Of a DNA stretch of 57,150 nt, positions 18,895 through 29,441 are shown piece by piece; the first letter of the stretch is position 1; each line of letters begins with the position of its first letter. The stretch comes from Sideroxydans sp. (lineage in GTDB: Bacteria > Pseudomonadota > Gammaproteobacteria > Burkholderiales > Gallionellaceae): positions 1 to 57,150 of the forward strand of contig PNNY01000002.1 of NCBI GenBank assembly GCA_013824485.1. Reading direction: 5' to 3'. The translations under genes and the position numbers were made by a program. The notes under the pieces were generated by a model. The model saw only the letters and a program-made list of their open reading frames with translations. It ran no database searches and was not told where the DNA came from.

Positions 18895-20835
18895 ATGCGA
18901 ATCCATGCTTTTATCTATAGAGTTTTGTTGGCGACAGCGTTGGGCTTGTTCGTTGGGATCAGTCACGCTCAAGAGGTGACTACACAACAGCAAGCGGACA
19001 TCGACACCATGTTGCGACTTGCTCAAAAGGCGCAGCTTGCTCAAAGTGCGGAATGGCACAAGATCAATCAATTCCATCCCACGCTCGGCGGGGTGAAAAG
19101 TCGCGTGGATGACACCAGCTATTTCTTGGCGGAAAACGGCAAGCGAGATCCGAATGCTGAATTAGAAGCGACCATCCGTGCTGCCTATGATGACGGTATG
19201 GCGGAACAGAGCAGGCAACCCAAATTGTGCCGTTGGATTGCGCGTTATCAATATCTCAATCGCAGCATGAAGGCGCTCGGCTTTGAATATCCTGCGCCTC
19301 GTTGCGAGGGCTTCGAGCGTTGGAAGTCAGGCATGGCGCGCGACAACGTCTCCATGATCTTCGCGTCCATCTATCTCAACAGTCCTGCCTCGATGTACGG
19401 ACACATCTTCATGCGCTTCGATAGCGCGAAAGCGGGCGAATTCAACCGGCTCGGCGATACCACAGTGGGTTACACAGTGAACAGCAATGGCGACTTCGGC
19501 CCCCTGTTCTTGGCACAAAGTTTGGCGGGTGGTTTCCCCGGCAACTTTGTCTCCGTACCCTATTTCATGAAAGTGCGCGAGTACGCAGATCTGGAAAATC
19601 GTGACCTGTGGGAATATCAGACGGACTTCACGCCAGAAGAGATCGACAAGATGCACGCCTTCATCTGGGAGCAGAGCTTCACCTATGTCGATTACTACTT
19701 CGCCGACGATAACTGCGCTCTGATCTTGCTGGCGACCTTGGAAGCGGGGCGGCCAGACTTGAATCTGATCGCTTCGGCGAAGCCTTGGTTAGCCCCTTTG
19801 GATACCGTCAAAGTGTTGCGCAATGCGGGTGTGGTGACCAAGAAGCGTTATCGTCCTTCTCAGTACAGCACGCTAATCTCCAACGTCGAGCGCGCACCAG
19901 AAAACGTGCGTGAGCAAGCGGTCGAGCTCGCCCACAGTATGAAGTTGCCAGAAGTGTTACCCGGTGCGAATGCGCAAGAGCAGGCACAACTGCTAGACCT
20001 TGCACTTGGCGTGTTGGAATATGAGCGCAACCAAAAGAATTCCGAGCAAGAGGCTGCGCCACTCAATCGATTCCAACTCAAGCTCGCCGGGGTGCGCAGT
20101 AAAGTTGATGCATCGGCTACCTACCAGCCTGCGCCCACGCCGCGCCAAAGCCCAGATGAAGGACACGATTCATTCCGCATCGGGATGTCATTGGGGCAAG
20201 TAGATGGAATGCAGTACGGTCAGCTCAACACACGCTTGGTCTATCACGACAGCCTAGATCCCAATGCAGGCTTCTCGCCGGGAGTGAGTTCCAAGATCGG
20301 TGATCTGTACCTGCGTTTCAATGACAAACAGATCCGTTTCGAGCGACTCGACCTGTTCGAAGTGTTCCTGCCATCTGTGCGTACCGCGTGGTATCGGCCT
20401 GTGACCATCAAGGCGAATATCTCTGTGCGGCGCGAAGTGCAACGCAACGATGCATTGGCACCCACTGTGTTCCGTATCGAGCTGGGAGCGGGTGAAGGCT
20501 ATCGCATCAGCGAGCACAGCCAGATGTACGTCATCGCCGACACCATCACACGACTACGAAGTGGCGCATCGAGCTTGGCGGCAGGCCCTGTCGCAGGGTG
20601 GATGTGGCAACCCGAAGCAAGATGGCGCGCAGAAGCGAGTGCGGGTGCTTTCTGGACTGTGGCCGGTGGTAAGCGCGATACAGGTGTCTATCGCGTGACG
20701 GCAGGTATCGCGTGGGATGTGTTCGACAGCCAGAACAACATCCGTCTCAATGCATCACGTCAAACTACAAGCAAGGGCGGTGATGCGCTGGATAGCTATT
20801 CCGACGTGCAGCTGGCTTACTTCCACTACTTCTGA
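18895..20835 (+). CDS. DUF4105 (Lnb-like N-terminal periplasmic domain) protein
   Basis: Signal peptide; SMIFASIYLNSPASMYGHIFMRFD; FADDNCALILLATLEAGRP (NC catalytic-like motif). Confidence 0.8.
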   Translation: MRIHAFIYRVLLATALGLFVGISHAQEVTTQQQADIDTMLRLAQKAQLAQSAEWHKINQFHPTLGGVKSRVDDTSYFLAENGKRDPNAELEATIRAAYDDGMAEQSRQPKLCRWIARYQYLNRSMKALGFEYPAPRCEGFERWKSGMARDNVSMIFASIYLNSPASMYGHIFMRFDSAKAGEFNRLGDTTVGYTVNSNGDFGPLFLAQSLAGGFPGNFVSVPYFMKVREYADLENRDLWEYQTDFTPEEIDKMHAFIWEQSFTYVDYYFADDNCALILLATLEAGRPDLNLIASAKPWLAPLDTVKVLRNAGVVTKKRYRPSQYSTLISNVERAPENVREQAVELAHSMKLPEVLPGANAQEQAQLLDLALGVLEYERNQKNSEQEAAPLNRFQLKLAGVRSKVDASATYQPAPTPRQSPDEGHDSFRIGMSLGQVDGMQYGQLNTRLVYHDSLDPNAGFSPGVSSKIGDLYLRFNDKQIRFERLDLFEVFLPSVRTAWYRPVTIKANISVRREVQRNDALAPTVFRIELGAGEGYRISEHSQMYVIADTITRLRSGASSLAAGPVAGWMWQPEARWRAEASAGAFWTVAGGKRDTGVYRVTAGIAWDVFDSQNNIRLNASRQTTSKGGDALDSYSDVQLAYFHYF

Positions 20836-21249
20836 TCAAACCGCTGCCGCGACTATCCAATAGCGCGCGAACTTACCTGCGGCCATGAACAGCGCGGCCT
20901 TCCACGGATTCAGACGCAACCAACCCGCTGCGATACACAGCGCATCACCAATGAATGGTAGCCAAGCGAACAACAATGCGGGCGTGCCGTAGTTGCGCAC
21001 CTTTTCCACGTGTTTGAGTTGTTGTGTCATCGGCAACATCCATCCCATCCCAAAAGATAACATCCCGCCTAGCGTGTTGCCGAGTGTGCCGATCAATAGC
21101 GCAGGCCAGAACAATTCAGGTTGCGCCTTCAGCGTGCCGATGAGCACCAGCTCCGAACCGCCCGGCAGCAAGGTCGCACCGAGCAGGCTGGAAAGGAACA
21201 AGCCCCACAGGCTGAGGTCGCTAGCGAAGAATTGAGAGAGGGATTCCAT
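20836..21249 (-). CDS. YqaA/DedA-like small membrane protein
   Basis: SLWGLFLSSLLGATLLPGGSELVLIGTLKAQPELFWPALLIGTLGNTLGGMLSFGMG. Confidence 0.82.
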   Translation of the reverse strand: MESLSQFFASDLSLWGLFLSSLLGATLLPGGSELVLIGTLKAQPELFWPALLIGTLGNTLGGMLSFGMGWMLPMTQQLKHVEKVRNYGTPALLFAWLPFIGDALCIAAGWLRLNPWKAALFMAAGKFARYWIVAAAV

Positions 21250-21257
21250 CTATTGAC

Positions 21258-21283
21258 GTCATTCCCGCGATAGCGGGAATGAC
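21258..21283. repeat. Dispersed palindromic repeat, copy A
   Basis: GTCATTCCCGC-GATA-GCGGGAATGAC, perfect 11-bp arms; shares its core with 27364-27388. Confidence 0.75.
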
Positions 21284-21289
21284 TAAAGC

Positions 21290-22054
21290 TTATTTATTGA
21301 GTAGTACGGAGAACACCTTCTTCGCCAGATCGCCTGTGGCTTGCATCGGATTCGCGCGGATCTCTTTTTCCTTTTCGGCGACCATCAAGAACAATCCATC
21401 CATCGCGTGGCTGGTGATGTAGTCCTCCAATGTCGCGTCGCTCTGTTTCACCAATCCTAGCGTCGCCCCTGCAGTCGCGAAGCGGTTGTAGGCTTGAGCG
21501 AGGGTGACCTTCTGCATGGAGTTCGCCACGATGGGTTTGAACTTGGCGGTCAGCGCAGCTTCTGTACTGCTACGGAAATATTGCGTCGCCGCATCTTCCT
21601 TGCCCATCAAGATGTTCTTGGCATCCGTCACCGTCATGTTCGCCACCGCATTCAGCAACAAGGCTTTGGCTTCCGGCACGGCGGCTTCGGCGGCACGGTT
21701 CATCGACGTGTTCAGTTCGTCAGCGTATTTACCCATCCCGTATTTGCGTAACTTAGCATCCGCTTCCATCAGATTCGCTGGCAAGGGAATCCGCACTTTG
21801 GGATTCGCCAAGAATCCATTTGTCTGCGCGAGCCCCGCTACTGAAGTTTCTGCCCCTTGCGACAATGCCTGCTTCAAGCTGCCGATCTGGTCTGCTACCG
21901 AGAATTGGTCGACACCGGTGAGCGGGGCGCTCTTCGATGTCGCCGCCCCCAAGATCTGGATTCCTTGGTTGATCTTATTTTGGTCGATTGAGCCACAAGC
22001 AGACAAGCTCAAGGCCAAAGCCGTGACGAGGGTGATATGCAGAGGTTTCATCAT
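21290..22054 (-). CDS. DUF4197 family lipoprotein
   Basis: LSLSACGS lipobox; [69 protein letters not shown]. Confidence 0.83.
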   Translation of the reverse strand: MMKPLHITLVTALALSLSACGSIDQNKINQGIQILGAATSKSAPLTGVDQFSVADQIGSLKQALSQGAETSVAGLAQTNGFLANPKVRIPLPANLMEADAKLRKYGMGKYADELNTSMNRAAEAAVPEAKALLLNAVANMTVTDAKNILMGKEDAATQYFRSSTEAALTAKFKPIVANSMQKVTLAQAYNRFATAGATLGLVKQSDATLEDYITSHAMDGLFLMVAEKEKEIRANPMQATGDLAKKVFSVLLNK

Positions 22055-23811
22055 CTCTTCTTAGGTGGCAACAAGTCAGTGATCGTGCCTTCGGCCATCT
22101 CGGCGGCGAAGTTGAATGTCTCCGACAGAGTTGGATGCGGATGGATAGTGAGGCCGATGTCGTGCATGTCCGCGCCCATCTCCAAGGCCAGCACTGCTTC
22201 AGCGATCAGTTCGCCTGCGTTCACGCCGACGATGCCCGCCCCCAAGATGCGGCGCGATTTCGGATCGAGCAATACTTTGGTCATGCCTTCTTCGCGTGCG
22301 ATGGAAAGTGCGCGACCTGAAGCAGCCCAAGGGAATGCGCCCTTCTCGTATTCGATACCTTTGGCTTTCGCTTCGGTCTCGGTCAGGCCCATCCACGCCA
22401 CTTCGGGGTCGGTGTACGCAACGGATGGAATGGTGAGTGGTTCGAAGAAAGCCTTGTGTCCGGCGATGTTCTCTGCCGCCACTTTGCCTTCATGTACCGC
22501 CTTGTGTGCCAGCATCGGGTTGCCCACGATGTCGCCGATGGCGAAGATGTGCGGCACGTTGGTGCGCATCTGTTTATCCACAGGGATGAAGCCGCGCTCG
22601 TTGACCACCAGCCCAGCCGCTTCTGCATTGATGAGGCGACCGTTAGGGCTGCGACCCACTGCCATCAACACGCGGTCATACACTTGTGGTTCAGCAGGGG
22701 CTTGTTCGCCTTCGAAGGTGACCTTCAAGCCAGCCTTGGTCGCTTCGATCTTAGTGACCTTGGTCTTCAGCATGATGGCTTCGTAACGCTTGCCGATGCG
22801 GTTGTGCAATGGCTTGACCATGTCTTTGTCGGCGCCGGGCATCAGTTGGTCCATCAACTCGACCACGGAGATCTTGGAGCCGAGCGCGTCGTACACCGTC
22901 GCCATCTCCAAACCGATGATGCCGCCACCAATCACCAGCATGCGCTTAGGCACATCCTTCAATGCCAATGCGCCGGTGGAGTCGATGATGCGCTCATCGT
23001 CGTAAGGGAAGCCAGGGATACGTGCCACGCTAGAACCTGCTGCGACGATACAGTTGTCGAAGGTGACGATCTTCTTGCCTTCAGCCGTATCAACTTCAAG
23101 ACTGTTGGGCGAGGTGAACTTGGCAGTGCCGCGCACCACTTGCACCTTGCGTTGTTTTGCCAAGCCCGCGAGACCGCCAGTGAGCTTGCCGATGACGCTT
23201 TCTTTCCAAGTGCGAATCGCATCGATGTCGATTTTCGGTTTCGCGAAAGTCACACCGTGGTGCGATACCTCTTCTGCCTCGCTGATGACCTTGGAGACAT
23301 GCAGCAAAGCTTTGGAGGGTATGCACCCCACGTTCAGACACACACCACCCAACTTAGCGTGCTTCTCGATCAGTACGACTTGTTTTCCGAGGTCGGCCGC
23401 GCGGAACGCAGCAGTGTATCCACCGGGTCCAGCGCCCAGCACGACTACTTCAGCATGGAGATCGCCTTTGGCAACTGCGGCGGCGGGAGTAGGGGCGACC
23501 TGCGGTGCAGCAACGGGTGCAGGAGCAGCTTCTGGGGCAGATTTGCTTGCGGCTGGAGCGGCTACTTTGCCACTGGTTTCCAGCATCAAGATAACCGAGC
23601 CTTCACCTACTTTGTCGCCCAACTTCACTTTCAATTCCTTCACTACGCCAGCGGCGGGAGAGGGCACTTCCATCGTCGCTTTATCAGTCTCCAATGAGAT
23701 GAGCGCTTGCTCCTTCTCAATGGCGTCGCCCACTTTGACGCTGATCTCGATGACGGCGACGCCTTTGAATCCGCCGATGTCCGGTACTTTGATTTCGATA
23801 GTTTGGCTCAT
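22051..23811 (-). CDS. lpdA: Dihydrolipoyl dehydrogenase with N-terminal lipoyl domain
   Basis: [18 protein letters not shown] lipoyl motif; ...[19 protein letters not shown] disulfide motif; 586 aa. Confidence 0.95.
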   Translation of the reverse strand: MSQTIEIKVPDIGGFKGVAVIEISVKVGDAIEKEQALISLETDKATMEVPSPAAGVVKELKVKLGDKVGEGSVILMLETSGKVAAPAASKSAPEAAPAPVAAPQVAPTPAAAVAKGDLHAEVVVLGAGPGGYTAAFRAADLGKQVVLIEKHAKLGGVCLNVGCIPSKALLHVSKVISEAEEVSHHGVTFAKPKIDIDAIRTWKESVIGKLTGGLAGLAKQRKVQVVRGTAKFTSPNSLEVDTAEGKKIVTFDNCIVAAGSSVARIPGFPYDDERIIDSTGALALKDVPKRMLVIGGGIIGLEMATVYDALGSKISVVELMDQLMPGADKDMVKPLHNRIGKRYEAIMLKTKVTKIEATKAGLKVTFEGEQAPAEPQVYDRVLMAVGRSPNGRLINAEAAGLVVNERGFIPVDKQMRTNVPHIFAIGDIVGNPMLAHKAVHEGKVAAENIAGHKAFFEPLTIPSVAYTDPEVAWMGLTETEAKAKGIEYEKGAFPWAASGRALSIAREEGMTKVLLDPKSRRILGAGIVGVNAGELIAEAVLALEMGADMHDIGLTIHPHPTLSETFNFAAEMAEGTITDLLPPKKR

Positions 23812-23827
23812 GTTCTTCTCTTTCTTT

Positions 23828-25087
23828 TTAGACTCTGATTTGCCCGTTACCGAGCACGATGAATTTCTGTGACGTCAGCCCTTCTAGTCCGACTGGCCCG
23901 CGCGCATGGATCTTGTCGGTTGAGATGCCGATCTCTGCGCCCAAGCCATACTCAAAACCATCCGCGAAACGTGTGGAGGCATTCACCATCACGCTGGCGG
24001 AATCCACCTCACGCAGGAAGCGCATCGCCTTGGTGTAGTTCTCGGTGACGATGCTGTCCGTGTGTTGCGAGCTGTAAGTGTTGATGTGGTCTATGGCTTC
24101 ATCCAAATTCGCCACGATGCGCACACTCAAGATAGGCGCGAGATATTCAGTGTGCCAATCTTCTTCCGTCGCCGTTTTCATCTGCGCAACTAATTTTTGC
24201 GAAGCAGCATCACCGCGCAGCTCCACACCTTTCTTCATATAGATGGCGCACAGCTCAGGCAATACTTGGGATGCCACATTGGCATTCACCAGCAAGGTCT
24301 CCATCGCGTTGCACACGCCGTAACGGTGTGTCTTGGCGTTGTCGGCGATGCGGATGGCTTTCTTAAGATCAGCCTCGTCGTCGATGTAGACATGGCAGAT
24401 GCCGTCCAGATGTTTGATGACCGGCACCTTGGCTTCTTCCGAGATGCGCGCGATGAGGCCCTTGCCGCCGCGTGGCACGATCACATCCACATACTCTTTC
24501 ATGGTGATGAGCTCGCCCACCGCTGCGCGGTCAGTGGTGCTCACCACTTGCACGGCCGTCTCAGGCAGTCCAGCTTCGCGCAATCCTTGATGCACGCAAG
24601 CCGCGATGGCTTGGTTGGAATGTATGGCCTCCGAACCGCCGCGCAGGATGGCGGCGTTGCCTGATTTCAGGCACAGCCCTGCGGCATCCGCCGTCACGTT
24701 CGGGCGTGACTCGTAGATGATGCCGATGACGCCGAGGGGTACGCGCATCTTGCCGACTTGGATGCCAGAAGGGCGATATTTCATGTCGCTGATCTCGCCG
24801 ATTGGGTCGGCCAGTGCGGCGATCTGACGCAGACCTTCTGCCATGCCATTGACGGTCTTCTCGGTTAAAGTGAGGCGATCGACAGAAGCTTCGTCGAGTC
24901 CGCTGGCTTTCGCTGCAGCGACATCTTTCGCGTTCTCGGCAAGGAGTTTGTTGGTGTTGAGCAGGATGGCGGTCGCGATATTCTCCAGCGCGTGGTTCTT
25001 CGCGTTGGTGTCGGCTTGCGCCACGATGCGAGAAGCGGCACGTGCCTGCTGTCCCACCCCTTTCATGTATTGCTTGATGTCTTCCAT
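23828..25087 (-). CDS. proA: Gamma-glutamyl phosphate reductase
   Basis: [60 protein letters not shown]; start trimmed from 25117. Confidence 0.95.
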   Translation of the reverse strand: MEDIKQYMKGVGQQARAASRIVAQADTNAKNHALENIATAILLNTNKLLAENAKDVAAAKASGLDEASVDRLTLTEKTVNGMAEGLRQIAALADPIGEISDMKYRPSGIQVGKMRVPLGVIGIIYESRPNVTADAAGLCLKSGNAAILRGGSEAIHSNQAIAACVHQGLREAGLPETAVQVVSTTDRAAVGELITMKEYVDVIVPRGGKGLIARISEEAKVPVIKHLDGICHVYIDDEADLKKAIRIADNAKTHRYGVCNAMETLLVNANVASQVLPELCAIYMKKGVELRGDAASQKLVAQMKTATEEDWHTEYLAPILSVRIVANLDEAIDHINTYSSQHTDSIVTENYTKAMRFLREVDSASVMVNASTRFADGFEYGLGAEIGISTDKIHARGPVGLEGLTSQKFIVLGNGQIRV

Positions 25088-25168
25088 GATGTTCTCTGTA
25101 TTGCGAGTGGCGCGCATTTTAGCACCCCGCTTGCGCTAGAATGCGCGCCTCATTCGAAAGAGCATCGC

Positions 25169-25963
25169 ATGTCAGACATCCTCAAAAAGATATTGGCAGT
25201 GAAGGCGCAAGAAGTCGCCGCCGCGCTGTCCGCAAAATCCCTTCCTGCCATCCGTGCCGAGGCAGAACAAGCCGCGCCCCCCCGTGATTTCGTGGGGGCG
25301 ATACGCGGCAAGATCGCTGCGGGGAAATCGGCAGTCATCGCCGAGATCAAAAAAGCCAGCCCTAGCAAAGGGGTCATCCGCGAAGATTTCCGCCCAGCGG
25401 ACATTGCCCGGAGCTACGAGAAGCATGGTGCAGCGTGCTTGTCGGTATTGACCGACGAGCAATTCTTCCAAGGCAGTGCAGACTATCTGAAGCAAGCGCG
25501 TGCCGCCTGTGCTTTGCCCGTGTTGCGCAAAGACTTCATGGTCAACGAATATCAGATCTACCAAGCCCGCGCGATGGGGGCGGATGCCATCCTGCTCATT
25601 GCTTCCGCCTTGACCTTGAGCCAGATGACATCGTTCGAGCAGTTGGCGCACAAGCTGGGTATGGCGGTGTTGGTGGAAGTGCATGACGGTGCAGAGTTGG
25701 AAGTGGCGCTGAACCTCAAGACCCCTCTCATCGGTATCAATAACCGCAACCTTCGCACCTTCGAGGTCACCTTGCAGACCACGCTCGACCTCCTATCGCG
25801 CATCCCTGCCGATCGCATCGTCGTCACCGAGAGCGGCATCTTCTCCGCAGGCGATGTGAAGCTGATGCGCGACCATGAAGTCCACACCTTTCTCGTAGGC
25901 GAAGCTTTCATGCGTGCGGAAGAACCAGGTGTCGAATTGGCACACGTGTTTGGCTTGTTGTAA
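25169..25963 (+). CDS. trpC: Indole-3-glycerol phosphate synthase
   Basis: [60 protein letters not shown]; start trimmed from 24992. Confidence 0.96.
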   Translation: MSDILKKILAVKAQEVAAALSAKSLPAIRAEAEQAAPPRDFVGAIRGKIAAGKSAVIAEIKKASPSKGVIREDFRPADIARSYEKHGAACLSVLTDEQFFQGSADYLKQARAACALPVLRKDFMVNEYQIYQARAMGADAILLIASALTLSQMTSFEQLAHKLGMAVLVEVHDGAELEVALNLKTPLIGINNRNLRTFEVTLQTTLDLLSRIPADRIVVTESGIFSAGDVKLMRDHEVHTFLVGEAFMRAEEPGVELAHVFGLL

Positions 25964-26209
25964 ATTTGCTACAAAATTATTAAATAATTGATACAGGTCA
26001 ATTCCTAGGGGATTTGTTAGTGCAGAATCCGCACCGAACTCGCATCTTGGGTTTGTGGCGAATGCCACTGAAAGGCATGAGTAGTGGCTTTGTGACACTG
26101 TAAGCATGTCGTAAGTTGTGGGTAGTACGTTTGGTTGTGAGGCGGTTGAGGGGTCGAAGCAAACGTCTTCATGGCTAGAAAATAAATCTTAATTACTGAG
26201 GAGTTCTAC

Positions 26210-27298
26210 ATGCAAAAGAAAATCATCGCACTGGCTGTTGCTGCTGCTTTCTCCACTCCAGCTTTCGCTGACGTCGGCTTCTACGGCATCGTTGATGCTG
26301 CTGTTGCTTCCATCTCTGCTAGCGGTACAAAAAGCGACCTGATCGCATCTTCTGGCGCAGCCTCTACTTCTCGTTTGGGCGTGAAAGCTACTGAAGACTT
26401 GGGCAATGGTCTGACTGGGGTTGCTGTTGTTGAGTACGGTATCGACACCGAGAATTCCGATGGCTCAGTGACCGGCGCATCGCCAAACCAAGCCTCTGCA
26501 TTCTCAGCTCGTCAAAAGATGCTGGCTGTAGCGGGTGATTTTGGAACAGTTGCTTCTGGCTACCTACAAACGACTGGTTACGATTGGGAAGTCAAGTTTG
26601 ACCCAATCGCAGGATCTGGCTCTTCACCATTGCAAATCGTTAACGCGAAGAAGTTCTTGATCGGTACAGTTGCTGGTGCTGCCCGTGCGCAACGTGCTTT
26701 GGCTTATATCTCTCCGAACATCAACGGCCTGACTTTTGCTGCTAACTATTCCACAGCTTTGTCCGGTTTGGGCAATCTGGGTGTGGCAAGTGCCTCCACA
26801 GCCGATAAGAGCACAGCGTATTTGCTCTCTGCAACATACACGCTAGATGCTTTGACGGTCGGTGGTGTTTACGCTGGTTTGACTGGCGCGACATCTGCTA
26901 CGAACGTAAAAACTGCGGACCAAACAGAATTCGCTTTGGGCGCATCTTATGACCTGGGCGTTGCTAAAGTGATGGGTACTTACCAATCCAATAAGACGAC
27001 TGGCGTATCGGCTAACACTGCATTCTCGCTGTCTGGAGTATTGCCAGTTTCTACAGGCGCTTTTGCAGTTCTCTACGCATCTAACAAGCTGAATGTTGCC
27101 AATACCAGCGCAACTGCAATTACAGCGGGTTACCTGCACACCTTCACCAAGTCCACAACTGGCTATGTAGTATTCTCTAGTGTGACGAATGGTTCTGCAT
27201 CCAATGTGTACACCGTGTCTGGCAACGCGTTGTCTGGCGCAATCACAGCTGGGGGCAGCTCCAGCTTGTTCGGTGTTGGTCTGCGCAAGAAGTTCTAA
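26210..27298 (+). CDS. Gram-negative general porin (betaproteobacterial Porin_4 type)
   Basis: Signal MQKKIIALAVAAAFSTPAFADVGFYGIVDAAV; SRLGVKATEDLGNGLTGVAVVEYGI; C-terminal FGVGLRKKF. Confidence 0.92.
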   Translation: MQKKIIALAVAAAFSTPAFADVGFYGIVDAAVASISASGTKSDLIASSGAASTSRLGVKATEDLGNGLTGVAVVEYGIDTENSDGSVTGASPNQASAFSARQKMLAVAGDFGTVASGYLQTTGYDWEVKFDPIAGSGSSPLQIVNAKKFLIGTVAGAARAQRALAYISPNINGLTFAANYSTALSGLGNLGVASASTADKSTAYLLSATYTLDALTVGGVYAGLTGATSATNVKTADQTEFALGASYDLGVAKVMGTYQSNKTTGVSANTAFSLSGVLPVSTGAFAVLYASNKLNVANTSATAITAGYLHTFTKSTTGYVVFSSVTNGSASNVYTVSGNALSGAITAGGSSSLFGVGLRKKF

Positions 27299-27325
27299 TC
27301 TAGCCTAACCGTTAGTTTTAGAGTT

Positions 27326-27353
27326 AAACGGGCATCTTAGGATGCCCGTTTTT
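27326..27353 (+). terminator. Intrinsic terminator of porin gene
   Basis: AAACGGGCATC-TTAG-GATGCCCGTTTTTA. Confidence 0.9.
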
Positions 27354-27363
27354 ATTTGCAGGC

Positions 27364-27388
27364 CATTCCCGCGAAGGCGGGAATCCAG
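27364..27388. repeat. Dispersed palindromic repeat, copy B
   Basis: CATTCCCGC-GAAG-GCGGGAATCCAG; same core as 21258-21283. Confidence 0.7.
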
Positions 27389-27422
27389 TAATCTGTCGTC
27401 AGAATAAATAAGGGAGTACGTC

Positions 27423-28049
27423 ATGCCTAACCTAGACAGTTTCATCATCGAATTCGATAAAGGTCTGCGCACTTTGTTCGCCAAAGCGCCGACCGCGCGT
27501 CCCTATCCCGATGCCAACATCGAGGATGCCGTCATGACGGAGGCAGAGAAAAAGCACGCCGCTGCATTGATGCGCATCAACCATACAGGGGAGATCTGCG
27601 CGCAGGCGCTGTATCAAGGGCAGGCCCTGACGGCGAAAGACCCTGCGGTGGAGGCGAAGTTGAACCATGCGGCGTGGGAGGAGACAGAGCACTTGGCGTG
27701 GACCTCGCACCGTGTGTATGAGTTGGGTGGGCGCTTGAGCCTGCTCAATCCCTTCTGGTACACCAGTTCTTTGGCGATGGGTGCGTTAGCGGGTGCCTTG
27801 GGCGATAAGTGGAATCTGGGCTTCTTGGCCGAGACCGAGCGCCAAGTCGGCGCGCACTTGCAACACCATCTGGACACCTTGCCGCCACAAGACGCCAAGA
27901 GCCGCGCTGTGGCGCAGCAGATGTTCACTGATGAGGTGGGACATGCGGATATGGCGGTGGAGCTGGGTGCGGCTGAGTTGCCGTTACCAGTGAAGGTGGC
28001 GATGCGGGGGATGTCGCAGGTGATGACTAAAACCGTCTATTGGGTTTAA
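27423..28049 (+). CDS. coq7: Demethoxyubiquinone hydroxylase
   Basis: MRINHTGEICAQALYQGQALTAKDP; AAWEETEHLAWTSHRVYELGGR; DEVGHADMA di-iron motifs. Confidence 0.94.
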   Translation: MPNLDSFIIEFDKGLRTLFAKAPTARPYPDANIEDAVMTEAEKKHAAALMRINHTGEICAQALYQGQALTAKDPAVEAKLNHAAWEETEHLAWTSHRVYELGGRLSLLNPFWYTSSLAMGALAGALGDKWNLGFLAETERQVGAHLQHHLDTLPPQDAKSRAVAQQMFTDEVGHADMAVELGAAELPLPVKVAMRGMSQVMTKTVYWV

Positions 28050-28177
28050 CCAGCCTTAAGAAAATCAATAGTTCTAAACCAGACTAGGCGCACGAAGGAA
28101 ATCGCCGCGTCGCATACTGTGTCGTATGCAAGCAAGATTTACTGAGTGCAACGATGTATGGTGACGAAATATTGGTT

Positions 28178-28594
28178 TTATTCCTGCACCACCTCAAAGT
28201 CATGCGTCATTTCTGCCGTCGCTCCCAACATGATGGATGCCGAGCAGTATTTCTCAGCAGATAACTTCACCGCTTTCTCCACCGCTTCCGGTTTGATGTC
28301 TTTGCCCTTCACCACGAAGTGCATGTGTATCTTGGTGAACACCTTGGGATCGGTCTCGGCGCGTTCTGCGCTCATCTCTACGTAACAGTCCGACACGGCT
28401 TGGCGTGATTTCTTCAGGATCATCATCACATCAATGCTGCTACACCCACCCGCACCGAGTAACAACATCTCCATCGGGCGCGGACCGAGATTGCGCCCGC
28501 CGACTTCTGGTGAGGCATCCATCACGACGGCGTGGCCGCTTGCGCTCTCGCCGATAAAGGTCATGTCGTCTACCCATTTGATACGTGCTTTCAT
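28178..28594 (-). CDS. OsmC/YhfA family protein
   Basis: RPMEMLLLGAGGCSSIDVMMILKKSRQAVSDCYVEMSAERAE. Confidence 0.88.
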   Translation of the reverse strand: MKARIKWVDDMTFIGESASGHAVVMDASPEVGGRNLGPRPMEMLLLGAGGCSSIDVMMILKKSRQAVSDCYVEMSAERAETDPKVFTKIHMHFVVKGKDIKPEAVEKAVKLSAEKYCSASIMLGATAEMTHDFEVVQE

Positions 28595-28613
28595 TTAATT
28601 ACCTCGCGTGTTT

Positions 28614-29369
28614 TTAATACTTCGATTTTAACTGATACCACAGCATGCCAATCATCTCGTGGAAGTACCAGCGACTATCCACAAGCGCTTCTGCGCGTGG
28701 GATGAAGGTCAGCAGCGTCGTCTCATAGCGTGTGGTGTAGCCAGTCGGTGCAGGCACAACTTGGAAATCTGCGTCCTGGAAAGCATGGACGGAGCGCGGC
28801 ATGTGCCAAGCATGGGTGACGAGATAGATGCGCGTGATGCCCGCTTCTTTTAGGCCGAGAGCGCTCATGCGTGCGTTCTCCTGTGTGTTATCCGATTCGC
28901 CTTCGACCCATTTCACGGGAACGTTGAATTCTTTTTCGAGCACTTGGCGCATCTGCGCACCTTCAGAGATGCTGTTGCCACGCGGTTTGCCACCCGTTAC
29001 TAGGATGGGTTTGCCAGTTTCTCTGTGTAAATTTGCGGCAAAGCGCAGGCGTTCCAATGTCTGGTGGCTTACGGTGTCGCCGCCGTATTCGGGTGCGTGG
29101 AAATACGTTCCTCCACCCAGTACCACGATGGCATCAGCCAGCGGTTTTTGGGTGTCAGTGACGTAGGGTTCGCCTTCCAAGCTGTGCATCAGTGCATCGG
29201 CTACATAAGGTGTCGATAGTAGCCACAGCCCAGCGAGGGCGAGGGTGACGAGCAAGCGTGCGATGAACGGACGCTTGTGCCACAGCCATAAGCCGATACC
29301 CGCCACGACGAGCAGGTTGAGTGGTGGCAGCAAGAAAGCGCTGATGAGATTGGTGAGGAACCAGGACAT
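28614..29369 (-). CDS. YdcF/ElyC family (DUF218) membrane protein
   Basis: ADAIVVLGGGTYFHAPEYGGDTVSHQTLERLRFAANLHRETGKPILVTGGKPRG. Confidence 0.88.
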   Translation of the reverse strand: MSWFLTNLISAFLLPPLNLLVVAGIGLWLWHKRPFIARLLVTLALAGLWLLSTPYVADALMHSLEGEPYVTDTQKPLADAIVVLGGGTYFHAPEYGGDTVSHQTLERLRFAANLHRETGKPILVTGGKPRGNSISEGAQMRQVLEKEFNVPVKWVEGESDNTQENARMSALGLKEAGITRIYLVTHAWHMPRSVHAFQDADFQVVPAPTGYTTRYETTLLTFIPRAEALVDSRWYFHEMIGMLWYQLKSKY

Positions 29370-29441
29370 AGGTGTCTTTGATGAAAAGGTTGCGCATCAT
29401 AAGCTGGAAGAGGCCTTTCAAGCCATTTCGCGCGGCGTACA

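Noticed and set aside
22456-23697. 413-aa plus-strand ORF antisense to lpdA
   Set aside because: Shadow ORF of a well-supported GC-rich gene; composition (His/Asp/Val-rich, no recognisable domain) is typical of antisense frames.
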